DNA of 36,393 bases from Alkalihalobacillus alcalophilus ATCC 27647 = CGMCC 1.3604 (GTDB lineage: Bacteria; Bacillota; Bacilli; Bacillales; Bacillaceae_D). The stretch's first letter is position 1, and the number at the start of each line of letters is the position of its first letter. The DNA lies in contig NZ_ALPT02000044.1 of assembly GCF_000292245.2 (NCBI RefSeq), positions 1 to 36,393 of the forward strand, in the 5' to 3' direction. A program made the translations under genes and the position numbers. Shown here one piece after another: positions 7,859 through 14,679 of the stretch. The notes under the pieces were generated by a model that saw only the letters and a list, made by a program, of their open reading frames with translations, did not search any database and was not told the origin of the DNA.

Positions 7859-8161
7859 ATGGAAAAATGGATGCACAAACTGAAGGTCGAGGACCTTCCG
7901 GAAGTTTATCAAAATTTAGCTCAAGTTATCGGTGTGGATGGTGTCATTAAGATGACGCAAGAGTTCGGAGGTACTTACATGTATATCCCTAAAGTAGACG
8001 GCCTTTTAAGAGTTGCTCGCGATCAAAAAATTGCTGAAGCTCATAAAAATGGTGACAGCATCCGAAAGCTCGCTCGTGAATTCGGGATATCAGATAGCAG
8101 AGTTCGAACGATACTAAATGAATATGCTTTGGATCAGAACCAGCTCGCGTTGTTTGACTAA
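7859..8161 (+). CDS. Mor-family transcription activator of middle/late genes
   Basis: 100-residue Mor/C-family activator. Residues 1-45 form the dimerisation part (VEDLPEVYQNLAQVIGVDGV) and residues ~55-90 the HTH (GDSIRKLAREFGISDSRVRT). In Mu, Mor dimers activate the middle promoter. I use ATG 7859 because TAGGAGG sits 7 nt upstream; a longer reading from 7835 would translate the ribosome binding site. The last residues are NQLALFD, resembling a sliding-clamp pentapeptide, but these codons also build the stem of the overlapping terminator, so the match may be incidental. It is the last gene of the early/middle block. Confidence 0.88.
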   Translation: MEKWMHKLKVEDLPEVYQNLAQVIGVDGVIKMTQEFGGTYMYIPKVDGLLRVARDQKIAEAHKNGDSIRKLAREFGISDSRVRTILNEYALDQNQLALFD

Positions 8162-8178
8162 CGCGAGCTTATTTATTG
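8143..8178 (+). terminator. Intrinsic terminator closing the early/middle block
   Basis: GCTCGCGTT (8143-8151) pairs perfectly with AACGCGAGC (8160-8168) around an 8-nt loop, followed by TTATTTATT. The stem overlaps the last codons and stop of the Mor-like gene. Confidence 0.8.
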
Positions 8179-8254
8179 CAAGCGACTATTTTACCTCGGT
8201 GTTTCAAGGAAAAAATGAATATTATGCGTATGTAGGAAAATTTTTCTATGGGTT

Positions 8255-8296
8255 AAGCTTCTGTCAGATAGTAATGACAGGAGCTTTTTTATTTTG
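8255..8296 (+). terminator. Second intrinsic terminator in the Mor-late gap
   Basis: AAGCTTCTGTCA (8255-8266) pairs with TGACAGGAGCTT (8275-8286), 12 bp with one G-U pair and an 8-nt loop, followed by TTTTATTTT. It lies in the 157-bp gap between the Mor-like gene and the next gene, downstream of a possible -10 element TATTAT (8220-8225). Apart from the two terminators and this weak promoter candidate I see nothing else in the gap. Confidence 0.75.
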
Positions 8297-8318
8297 CTTG
8301 ATTAGGGGGTGGAATCAG

Positions 8319-8591
8319 TTGGAATGGGAACAAGCATTTAACATCATCATCATGACGATGATCGGTATTCTCGGCTTTTACATAAAGTCGGATAAAAAAG
8401 AAGTTAAAGAAAAGCTTACTGAAAATGCGGATGAGATCGAGAAGCTAAATGAACGCTTCAGGGCGCTCGAACGTGACTTGCCGTTTACGTATGTAACGCG
8501 TGATGACTATATCCGACAGATGGCACGAATGGAAAATAAACTAGATAAAATTTATCAACGAATCGAGAAAGGTGGTGGAGGTAATGAATAA
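8319..8591 (+). CDS. Membrane-anchored coiled-coil protein (DUF2730-like)
   Basis: 90-residue protein with an N-terminal membrane helix (~residues 7-22, FNIIIMTMIGILGFYI) and a long coiled coil (KEVKEKLTENADEIEKLNER), ending in a Gly-rich tail. Position directly before the winged-helix and DUF3486 genes matches the DUF2730 protein of Mu-like phages. I choose TTG 8319, with AGGGGGTGG 8-9 nt upstream. A longer reading from 8118 would run backwards through both terminators and into the Mor gene. Function in these phages is not established. Confidence 0.7.
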   Translation: MEWEQAFNIIIMTMIGILGFYIKSDKKEVKEKLTENADEIEKLNERFRALERDLPFTYVTRDDYIRQMARMENKLDKIYQRIEKGGGGNE

Positions 8592-8901
8592 ATCAATTTC
8601 GGCAGTTAAGAACAAGCAAACTCGTGGCTACATTCTGAAGATTGCTAAGATTAGTTACCCTGAAGCTGTCGGTGCGAATACGATTGACGTTTGCTTGTTG
8701 GAGTATGGCTTAGGGTTATCAGGGCAATCTCTGAAGGGTCATATCAAATACCTTGAAGATCGTGGTTATGTCGCAACGAGAGAAATCCAGTTAGAACAAC
8801 TTGGAAGAAAAGTTCCTTTAGTGGAACTAACCAGCAAAGGAATTGACCTACTCGAAGGAACAATCGAGGATGCAGGAGTGACGGTCAATGAGTACGAGTA
8901 A
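8584..8901 (+). CDS. Winged-helix protein of the Mu pre-terminase block
   Basis: 105-residue winged-helix protein. Residues ~27-70 give the HTH and wing (GANTIDVCLLEYGLGLSGQS, HIKYLEDRGYVATREIQL), and the C-terminal part (VPLVELTSKGIDLLEG) completes the fold. Mu-like phages carry a similar small HTH protein between DUF2730 and DUF3486, annotated as the VpaChn25_0724 family. ATG 8584 follows GGTGGAGGT. It overlaps both neighbours, so the three genes form one translational unit. Role unknown. Confidence 0.7.
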   Translation: MNKSISAVKNKQTRGYILKIAKISYPEAVGANTIDVCLLEYGLGLSGQSLKGHIKYLEDRGYVATREIQLEQLGRKVPLVELTSKGIDLLEGTIEDAGVTVNEYE

Positions 8902-9442
8902 ACGAAAGTCGCACCGCAAGCACTTCAAGGTCGAATCCCTTAAAAGTCGTGAAACGGTCGATAAGATGCTCGCTGAAGGATATACCTACGAGGATATTGT
9001 TGCAGCTGTCGCTAAAAATGGCGAATCAATAACAGCCGCCTCCCTCTCTCGTTATCATGGCTCATTCGAACGAATCGCCGAACGAATCACAAAGACCCGG
9101 GAACAAATGAAAGTTCTGGTCGAGGCGGTTCGGGAGCAACCTAACACCGACCTTGCTCAAGTAGCCAACGAATTGATGATGACAGGACTTATCCAGAGGA
9201 TATCCACAGCTGAGGATGAATTCGACGATTTACCACTTGATAAAGTCGGTCGTCTCGTTGCTTCGCTAGAACGTTCCGGGATTATGCGAGAGAAGTTGAA
9301 GTTCGAGTTTGACAAAGGTGTATCGGCTGCTCATGCCGAGTATAAATCACGAGTGCAAGACGAACTGAAAGCTCACCCTGAATTACTTCTGAGAATGCTC
9401 GAAATCATTGACAACGTACAAGAGGAATTAACGACAGATTAA
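8888..9442 (+). CDS. DUF3486 protein, putative small terminase (Mu gp27-like)
   Basis: Matches the DUF3486 family found next to the large terminase in Mu-like phages and generally taken as the small terminase. The N-terminus is basic (KRKSHRKHFK), followed by an HTH-like segment (VDKMLAEGYTYEDIVAAVAK, TAASLSRYHGSF). The C-terminal half is a long helical/coiled region (GRLVASLERSGIMREKLKFE) suited to oligomerisation. Length 184 aa is usual. The start ATG overlaps the preceding gene. The large terminase gene normally follows at once; here a Tad2-like gene and a ~520-bp structured RNA lie between. Confidence 0.85.
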   Translation: MSTSKRKSHRKHFKVESLKSRETVDKMLAEGYTYEDIVAAVAKNGESITAASLSRYHGSFERIAERITKTREQMKVLVEAVREQPNTDLAQVANELMMTGLIQRISTAEDEFDDLPLDKVGRLVASLERSGIMREKLKFEFDKGVSAAHAEYKSRVQDELKAHPELLLRMLEIIDNVQEELTTD

Positions 9443-9478
9443 ACAGTGTTTAAATGACGTTTGAAAGGAGTGAAAATC

Positions 9479-9766
9479 GTGACACTTACAGAAAAAGAGG
9501 TTGCGGAACTTGGCGGAGTTGACGTGGACGATTTGATAACGATGAAAGCTGAATTTGATTTCGGACTTGCGTTCGCCCTCTTGAATGAAGGAGAGGCAAT
9601 CCGACGCAAAGGAACGGAATATGGATTTAAGCTTCACAACATCGAGAGTTCTGGTGAACGAAAATTAATGGTTGTTAAACCTGACGGCGAGGTCATTTGT
9701 GATTTCGTATTCAGTGGCGAACATTTAGCTGCGAAGGATTGGCAAGTAATGAAATTATCGCACTGA
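9479..9766 (+). CDS. DUF2829/Tad2-like protein, possible anti-Thoeris factor
   Basis: 95-residue protein whose core (FDFGLAFALLNEGEAIRRKG, then KPDGEV and LAAKDWQVM) follows the DUF2829 pattern: F-x2-A-x3-L-x2-G, an Arg-x-Gly turn, a DG turn and a closing LxAxDWxV strand. DUF2829 includes Tad2, a phage protein that sequesters the cyclic ADP-ribose signal of Thoeris defence. The ~20-residue N-terminal extension (LTEKEVAELGGVDVDDLI) is not part of that core. Start GTG 9479 is chosen because AAAGGAG sits 8 nt upstream. It lies alone between packaging genes like a cargo gene. The family match is by eye; anti-defence function is inference. Confidence 0.55.
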   Translation: MTLTEKEVAELGGVDVDDLITMKAEFDFGLAFALLNEGEAIRRKGTEYGFKLHNIESSGERKLMVVKPDGEVICDFVFSGEHLAAKDWQVMKLSH

Positions 9767-9782
9767 CCCTTAGTTGGTCAGT
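9762..9782 (+). other. Hairpin with 7-nt loop at the Tad2 stop codon
   Basis: ACTGACC and GGTCAGT form a perfect 7-bp stem around the 7-nt loop CTTAGTT. It includes the stop codon of the preceding gene and lies 7 nt before the first tRNA-like minihelix. The geometry recalls an anticodon arm but the loop lacks a purine at position 37. Confidence 0.55.
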
Positions 9783-9789
9783 CTACCAT

Positions 9790-9834
9790 GCGGATTCTGG
9801 TGTTTATCACGGTTCAATTCCGTGAATCCGCCCA
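9790..9834 (+). other. tRNA-like minihelix 1 (acceptor + T arm, ends CCA)
   Basis: GCGGATT (9790-9796) pairs with AATCCGC (9825-9831). After an ~11-nt linker comes a canonical T arm: stem CACGG/CCGTG, loop TTCAATT closed by G53-C61-type bases. The 3' end reads CCA (9832-9834). There is no D arm and no anticodon arm between acceptor and T arm, so this is a minihelix, not a tRNA. Such minihelices are minimal substrates for RNase P, RNase Z and CCA-adding enzyme (known for model substrates). The role here is inferred. Confidence 0.65.
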
Positions 9835-10234
9835 AAAGTAAGATTGCTCTTTGACAACGTTCATGTGTGACCAGCACACTTCACTCGAATCCGATTCGAG
9901 GTGACGCATATTCAGCGGAAGAGCCAACTTCTGCTGCATCATGCCATATTGGACCTCTTTATGAGAGACAGGCCTGTATTAGCTCTATTCATTCAAAGCG
10001 CTTCATCGGTTATGACCGAGGCTTTAGAAGGTGTAACGGATGTTGTTACGTGCTGAATGGATTATCTGACGGTTAGGTCGCCGTCACAGGGTTGCCACGA
10101 TCTGCATCAAAACGAATGCAAGGAGCGATAAGCAAGGGGAGAAACTGCCACCTGTCTCGTCGAACGCGATTGAATTTAATGTGTTTATATATATGAGAAC
10201 CGCCCATTTATATTTTGGGGCGGTCTCTCTCATT
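9835..10234 (+). ncRNA. Large structured non-coding RNA between two tRNA mimics (candidate)
   Basis: About 400 nt without a credible gene but dense in strong local hairpins: GTGTG/CACAC (9865-9879); TCACTCGAAT/ATTCGAG-TGA with one bulge (9881-9904); a 9-bp stem CAGCGGAAG/CTTCTGCTG (9913-9936); TCGGT/ACCGA with a TATG loop (10006-10019); GTAAC/GTTAC (10033-10049); TGACGG/CCGTCA (10067-10086); TGCAT/ATGCA (10103-10120); a longer-range ACAGG/CCTGT (10086-10155); and ACCGCCC/GGGCGGT (10199-10224). This density fits a folded RNA. Large ornate phage RNAs such as GOLLD and ROOL also occur beside tRNAs in prophages, but I cannot assign a class. It is on the + strand by context; boundaries are inferred from the flanking minihelices. 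Confidence 0.6.
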
Positions 10235-10277
10235 TGCAGGAAAGGTCACGAACGGTTCAAATCCGTTACCTGCACCA
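10235..10277 (+). other. tRNA-like minihelix 2 (acceptor + T arm, ends CCA)
   Basis: TGCAGG (10235-10240) pairs with CCTGCA (10269-10274). After about ten nucleotides comes a canonical T arm: stem AACGG/CCGTT, loop TTCAAAT. The 3' end is CCA (10275-10277). As in minihelix 1, D and anticodon arms are absent. The T arms of the two elements share ACGGTTCAA-TCCGT with one variable base. It ends 35 nt before the terminase start. Confidence 0.65.
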
Positions 10278-10312
10278 AGGAACGAAACCATTAAGGGAGT
10301 GAGTGAGATGAA

Positions 10313-11992
10313 ATGACTAAAAAGAAGTCATCGTTCATTTCGGAGTTAGTCAGCTCCAATGAAGAACAACTACCTCTTGAGTCGTGGGAGTTGCCTTTGT
10401 GGGAGGAATACGCGAAGGATTTCCCTGAACTTTACGAGTTGAAAGGAAAACGTCCATTCGCTGGACCGACTGGCTTGCGTCGGATGCTCGGTGAAAAATC
10501 AATGGAATATTACGCACGAGCGTATTATCAAGATTACATCCCTACAGCTCCACCAACCTTTCACGGCGAATGGTTTATGGATTTAAAACAAGTCGTTGAA
10601 CGCGGTGGTGGCTCGTCGATGGTGCGAGCTGCGCCTCGTGGTCATGCTAAGACGACAATATGGGATTTTGTATTTCCGTTGTGGGTCACTGTTTACACAA
10701 AGAAGTTTTACATCCTCATTATGTCGGATGCCTATGATCAAGCTCAGGGATTTATCAGCAATATAAAAGATGAGATTGAGCATAACGAACGAATCGTTCA
10801 AGATTTCGGACGTTTAAAGGGCGACCGATGGCAAGAAGGAAGTATCACTTGTTCTAATGGTGTCAAAATCGAGGCTTTAGGTGCTGGAATGAAAGTGCGT
10901 GGCCGTAAAAATAAGAATCGTCGTCCTGATCTCATTATTTTGGACGACATCGAGAATGACGACAACGCTGCTACGCATGAACAACGAAATAAGTTGAAAA
11001 ACTGGTATCGCAAAGCTGTTCGTCGTGCTGGTTCAAAGCATACTGATTTCGTGGTAATCGGAACAGTCATTCACGAGGAATCACTCCTGGGCGACTTGTT
11101 AAAAAGTCCCGGTTATGATTCGAAGCGATACCAAGCTGTTATAGCGTTCGCTGAACGAGAAGACCTTTGGGATGAGTGGAAGAAAATATTCATTGACCTT
11201 GATAACCCTAACGCTGAGGAAGATGCTAAAGCTTTCTTTTTAGAGCATAAAGAAGAAATGCTTAAAGGGACAGAAGTTCTTTGGGATTCGAACAACCCGA
11301 ATTTCCCTGACGGTTATTACTCGCTCATGGTTATTAGGGCGACGGATGGAGAATCAGCATTTGCGAGTGAACTTCAGAACGATCCACAATCATCGGCAGA
11401 ACGATTCTTTCGACCGCAAACATATACTTATGGTCAGCTCCCTCCACTTCGAGAAATGGATCTTGTAGTGACGGTTGATCCTTCTATGGGCGAAAGTAAA
11501 AACGCTGACTTTTCTGCTGTCATCGCCCTGCTGACCCATAAAGGGACAGGACAAATGTACTGTAATGATGCTGATATCAAACGTCGTAATCCTGATATTA
11601 TCATTGAGGCATTGTTTTCAATGGTAGAAAAGTATTTGTCGATGGGAATGAAGCCGAAAGTGGTCGGTGTTGAGGATGTTCAATTCCAAGCCTTCTTTAA
11701 AAATGAGGTTCGAAAAAGAGCAAAAAAACGAGGATTGCATCTGAATGTGCAACCTGTCAGAAGTAAATTGAGCAAGGATTTGAGGATTGAGTCCATGGAG
11801 CCGAGTATCAATAATGGCTATGTTCTCATTCATGAAAGTTTAACCTTACTTATTCAACAGCTCGAAGGGTATCCGAGAGCGAAAAAAGATGGACCCGATG
11901 CTCTTGAGATGGCGATCACGCTGTCTCAAAAAGGAATCAAATCATCCAGAGCGGTCGGGAAACTAGTGAAAGGAGCTAAAGTGTATGGCTAA
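10313..11992 (+). CDS. Terminase large subunit (Mu gp28-like)
   Basis: DNA-packaging motor: an N-terminal ATPase drives DNA into the prohead and a C-terminal RNase H-fold nuclease cuts it. The Walker A-like motif is APRGHAKTT (residues 107-115), Walker B is LIILDD (207-212) with Glu214 as likely catalytic base. The nuclease begins with VVTVDPSMGESKNADFSAV (near residue 388), whose Asp residues are metal ligands. Length 559 aa is typical. A two-codon reading frame ATG-AAA-TGA (10308-10316) overlaps the chosen ATG 10313 and sits at better distance from AAGGGAG, so start coupling or a weak start is possible. It overlaps the portal gene by 8 nt. Confidence 0.92.
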   Translation: MTKKKSSFISELVSSNEEQLPLESWELPLWEEYAKDFPELYELKGKRPFAGPTGLRRMLGEKSMEYYARAYYQDYIPTAPPTFHGEWFMDLKQVVERGGGSSMVRAAPRGHAKTTIWDFVFPLWVTVYTKKFYILIMSDAYDQAQGFISNIKDEIEHNERIVQDFGRLKGDRWQEGSITCSNGVKIEALGAGMKVRGRKNKNRRPDLIILDDIENDDNAATHEQRNKLKNWYRKAVRRAGSKHTDFVVIGTVIHEESLLGDLLKSPGYDSKRYQAVIAFAEREDLWDEWKKIFIDLDNPNAEEDAKAFFLEHKEEMLKGTEVLWDSNNPNFPDGYYSLMVIRATDGESAFASELQNDPQSSAERFFRPQTYTYGQLPPLREMDLVVTVDPSMGESKNADFSAVIALLTHKGTGQMYCNDADIKRRNPDIIIEALFSMVEKYLSMGMKPKVVGVEDVQFQAFFKNEVRKRAKKRGLHLNVQPVRSKLSKDLRIESMEPSINNGYVLIHESLTLLIQQLEGYPRAKKDGPDALEMAITLSQKGIKSSRAVGKLVKGAKVYG

Positions 11993-13475
11993 AAAAAGCT
12001 GGATGAAAAAAGCCGTTGGCGAAATATCTAAGCTTCGACAAAAGGCTCATGCTCGTTTGTTTGGTGGCAAAGCCCACGCATCTTACACACTTGATTCGAA
12101 GCGTGTTGATTATCCACTAGCTCGTGAGCTATACCACAACACGGCCGAGGATTATAAACTCGGTGCTGGTTTCGTCAAGCCGATTGTCAACACTGTCGCC
12201 GCCTTCACTGGTTTGCCCGAATTCGTTCACGAGGAACAAGATGCCAAGGCGACGCTTGATTCATTCCGAGAAAAGAATGTCAGCAAAATGATGAAAACGC
12301 AATTGAACGCATTGCGTGAAGGTGATTGTTTCGTTATGTTGACCCGTCAACAAAAAGGCAGCGTCCTTTTCCCTGAAGATGAAAGTCGAATCAAGTATAC
12401 GATCCTCCCTCCTGAACAGATTGAAAAAATTGTGTTCGACCCTCTAACTCGTGAACCGTTAGAGTATGTTTTGGCTTCCTATCATTCATGGGAAGAAAAC
12501 GGTTCGAAACGTCAAGCGACTGTTCGACAAAGGATATCGGCAGAAAAGGAAATCATCGAAATTGATGGTGACACTCCTCCAGATATCGAACCGGGCGAAC
12601 ATTCTAATAAGTGGGGATTCATTCCGATCGTTCATTTCAAAAATGAATCGGATGAATTAGAAGGATTTGGACGTTCTGAAGCTGAACCTATTGAACCTTT
12701 TTTGAAAGCTTATCACGATGTCATGTTACATGCGATTCAAGGGTCAAAAATGCACAGCACACCGAAACTCAAACTAAAGCTCACGGATGTTGACGCATTC
12801 CTTTCGAACAATTTCGGCATTGAGGATGCTGAAAAAGAGTTGAGTGAAGGTAAAACCATCGACCTTGAGGGTCATGAGTTGATTATGCTGCAAGATGATG
12901 AAGATGCTGGATATGTCGAAGTGAGAAGTGCTATCGGAGACGCTGCTGTTTTGTTGAAGTTGCTCTTTTATATGATAGTTGACACTTCGGAAGTGCCTGA
13001 GTTTGCGTTCGGTGTACATACACCGTCAAGCCAAGCGAGCGTCAAAGAGCAGATGCCTATCCTTATACGTCGCATTGAACGTAAACGAGAACAGTTCGAG
13101 GAATCGTGGCAATTGATGGCTAGAATGGTGCTTGCGATGACGGCGCTCTCTCAAGGTATCGCTTATAAAAGTTATGCGGCATCCCTCAAATGGGAATCAA
13201 TAGACCCTAGAGATTCAAAAGAGATCGCTGACGAGATATTCGTCATTACTCAAGCTCTTAAAATGGCACTTGAAGGCGAATTTATGAGCTTGGATGCTGC
13301 GGTTAAGTTCTTATCAAAGTACATCGACACAATGCTCCCTTACGAGACAGAGGGCGATGAACCTGACGAGAAGCAGAAAATCATGACGACCCGATTATCG
13401 AAAATGAGATTAGAAGATGATCAATTCTTGCAATCTCAAAAAGAAGCAATTGACAAATTGCTAAAAGGTGAATAG
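11985..13475 (+). CDS. Portal protein
   Basis: 496-residue portal protein forming the dodecameric vertex through which DNA enters. Recognisable parts are the N-terminal wing (YHNTAEDYKLGAGFVKPIVN), the central LREGDCFVMLTRQQKGSV and ILPPEQIEKIVFDP, WGFIPIVHFKNES, and the stem/crown segment with VPEFAFGVHTPSSQASVKEQ. The pattern resembles SPP1 gp6-type portals more than Mu gp29 (DUF935), though the gene position is that of gp29. The ATG overlaps the terminase stop; AAAGGAG is 9 nt upstream. Confidence 0.88.
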   Translation: MAKKSWMKKAVGEISKLRQKAHARLFGGKAHASYTLDSKRVDYPLARELYHNTAEDYKLGAGFVKPIVNTVAAFTGLPEFVHEEQDAKATLDSFREKNVSKMMKTQLNALREGDCFVMLTRQQKGSVLFPEDESRIKYTILPPEQIEKIVFDPLTREPLEYVLASYHSWEENGSKRQATVRQRISAEKEIIEIDGDTPPDIEPGEHSNKWGFIPIVHFKNESDELEGFGRSEAEPIEPFLKAYHDVMLHAIQGSKMHSTPKLKLKLTDVDAFLSNNFGIEDAEKELSEGKTIDLEGHELIMLQDDEDAGYVEVRSAIGDAAVLLKLLFYMIVDTSEVPEFAFGVHTPSSQASVKEQMPILIRRIERKREQFEESWQLMARMVLAMTALSQGIAYKSYAASLKWESIDPRDSKEIADEIFVITQALKMALEGEFMSLDAAVKFLSKYIDTMLPYETEGDEPDEKQKIMTTRLSKMRLEDDQFLQSQKEAIDKLLKGE

Positions 13476-13477
13476 GC

Positions 13478-14479
13478 ATGAATGACGAGATTAAGAGATT
13501 GAAAGAGGCGGCTGGTGCTTACGGTAGATGGGCGTTGGAAGCGAGAAAGTCTTATATAGACCTTCGATTAAGGCAAGACCCTGAGATTGTTCAAATGTAT
13601 GTTGCGTTGGTCAAGCGTATAAATGTGGAGCTTGGTGGTATGAACCTCCCTTCCTCCCCTTCTCGTCGGGAACAAATGCTTTACGAGTTAGGTCAGAGTA
13701 TACGGAGAGAGGTTGCTCGTTTTGGTGCTGAGTATGAAGCACTCCTTCTCAATTATATGAGTGAAGGTGTAGTGATCGGCACGAGTTACACAAAAGCTGT
13801 AACTGAAAGTTTGTTTGCGAAAGCTGGTGTTAACCTCGACACGAATCGCATGTTTGCGACTGTCAACCGACAGGCTTTGGAAGCTTCATTCGCTCGGACA
13901 ACAAAAGGCCTACAGTTATCAGACCGCATCTGGCAACAGACAGACAAAGCGAACAGGCACATCAACACGATTATCCGTGAAGGTATTGGTCTTGGTTACA
14001 ACGTTAACAAAGTGGCTGCTGCCCTTGAGCAATATGTGTTGTCAGATGCCAAAACGCTTGTGAGTGATTATCCAGAACTGGTCAATCGACTCGGGAACCG
14101 CGTTCCGGGCAAGTTATCGTATGAAGCTTTAAGGTTAGCTCGAACAGAAATGACCGCTGCATACGGTGAGGGAACGATTGCTGCTGGACAAGTCGCACCA
14201 AGTTACAAGGGTGTTCAATGGCTACTTTCGCTCTCTCATCCTTCACCTGATATTTGCGATGTGATGGCTGAACATGATGAAGGATTAGGAAAAGGAGTTT
14301 ACGGCAAGGGAAATGAACCTCTCTTCCCTGCTCACCCTAACTGCATATGCTCGCTTGTTCAGGTTCACGAGGAACCAGACGACTTCGTTGATCGTTTGGC
14401 TGATTGGGTAAATAACCCCGAATCAGATGCTGGATTAGAAACGTGGTACAAAGATGTTTATAGCGATTTAGTAGCTTAA
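13478..14479 (+). CDS. Minor head protein (Mu F / SPP1 gp7-like)
   Basis: Phage head-morphogenesis protein. The C-terminal ~110 residues hold the family signature: LRLARTEMTAAYGEGTIAAG, then LSHPSPDICDVMAEHDEG and FPAHPNCICSLV, with the conserved Cys/His cluster. The N-terminal ~200 residues are helical. 333 aa is normal. These proteins sit inside the capsid near the portal and may be ejected with DNA. It follows the portal by 2 nt. A 200-bp gap follows, the first sizeable gap since the terminase. Confidence 0.87.
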   Translation: MNDEIKRLKEAAGAYGRWALEARKSYIDLRLRQDPEIVQMYVALVKRINVELGGMNLPSSPSRREQMLYELGQSIRREVARFGAEYEALLLNYMSEGVVIGTSYTKAVTESLFAKAGVNLDTNRMFATVNRQALEASFARTTKGLQLSDRIWQQTDKANRHINTIIREGIGLGYNVNKVAAALEQYVLSDAKTLVSDYPELVNRLGNRVPGKLSYEALRLARTEMTAAYGEGTIAAGQVAPSYKGVQWLLSLSHPSPDICDVMAEHDEGLGKGVYGKGNEPLFPAHPNCICSLVQVHEEPDDFVDRLADWVNNPESDAGLETWYKDVYSDLVA

Positions 14480-14568
14480 TAGATGCCAAGAATTAAAAGG
14501 CTCTTATTCGCTTCATTTTGCCTTGTGTGTGAGTTTGGTGACGAATTAGTCACGAAATATATTAAAAG

Positions 14569-14605
14569 CGTTTTTAAACGCTATCTAAACGTTTTTAAAC
14601 GCTAT
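14569..14605 (+). repeat. Two 16-bp direct repeats, 21-bp period, in central intergenic gap
   Basis: CGTTTTTAAACGCTAT occurs at 14569-14584 and again at 14590-14605. Each can fold on itself (AAACG/CGTTT type dyads), and a separate 5-bp dyad GTGAC/GTCAC lies just upstream (14539-14554). The 200-bp gap 14480-14679 otherwise holds only a 41-codon frame without ribosome binding site and the ribosome binding site of the next gene. The gap lies between head gene F and the protease gene, as does the Mu strong gyrase site. Confidence 0.8.
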
Positions 14606-14679
14606 TAAATAGTTTGGGTGATAGTAGAATTGCAAGAACTTCGAAAAACCACTCATTTTATTGAAAGGAGGTTGGGAGA

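Noticed and set aside
8118..8318. Upstream extension of the coiled-coil protein from ATG 8118
   Set aside because: It would overlap the Mor gene and run through two terminators; TTG 8319 has a proper ribosome binding site.
9763..9834. Complete tRNA gene
   Set aside because: T arm and CCA are present, but the only 5' acceptor strand complementary to the 3' strand lies ~11 nt before the T arm, leaving no room for D and anticodon arms.
9867..10076. 69-codon open frame inside the structured RNA region
   Set aside because: No ribosome binding site, unnatural composition, and the frame crosses several strong hairpins; treated as chance.
9790..10277. Intron-split tRNA made of two halves
   Set aside because: Both elements are the same part (acceptor plus T arm). 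Neither supplies a D arm or anticodon 5' half, so they cannot join into one tRNA.
14483..14608. 41-codon frame in the gap before the protease gene, with VFKRY encoded twice by the direct repeats
   Set aside because: No ribosome binding site before the ATG, and the repeated residues simply reflect the 21-bp DNA repeat; a DNA-site reading explains it better.
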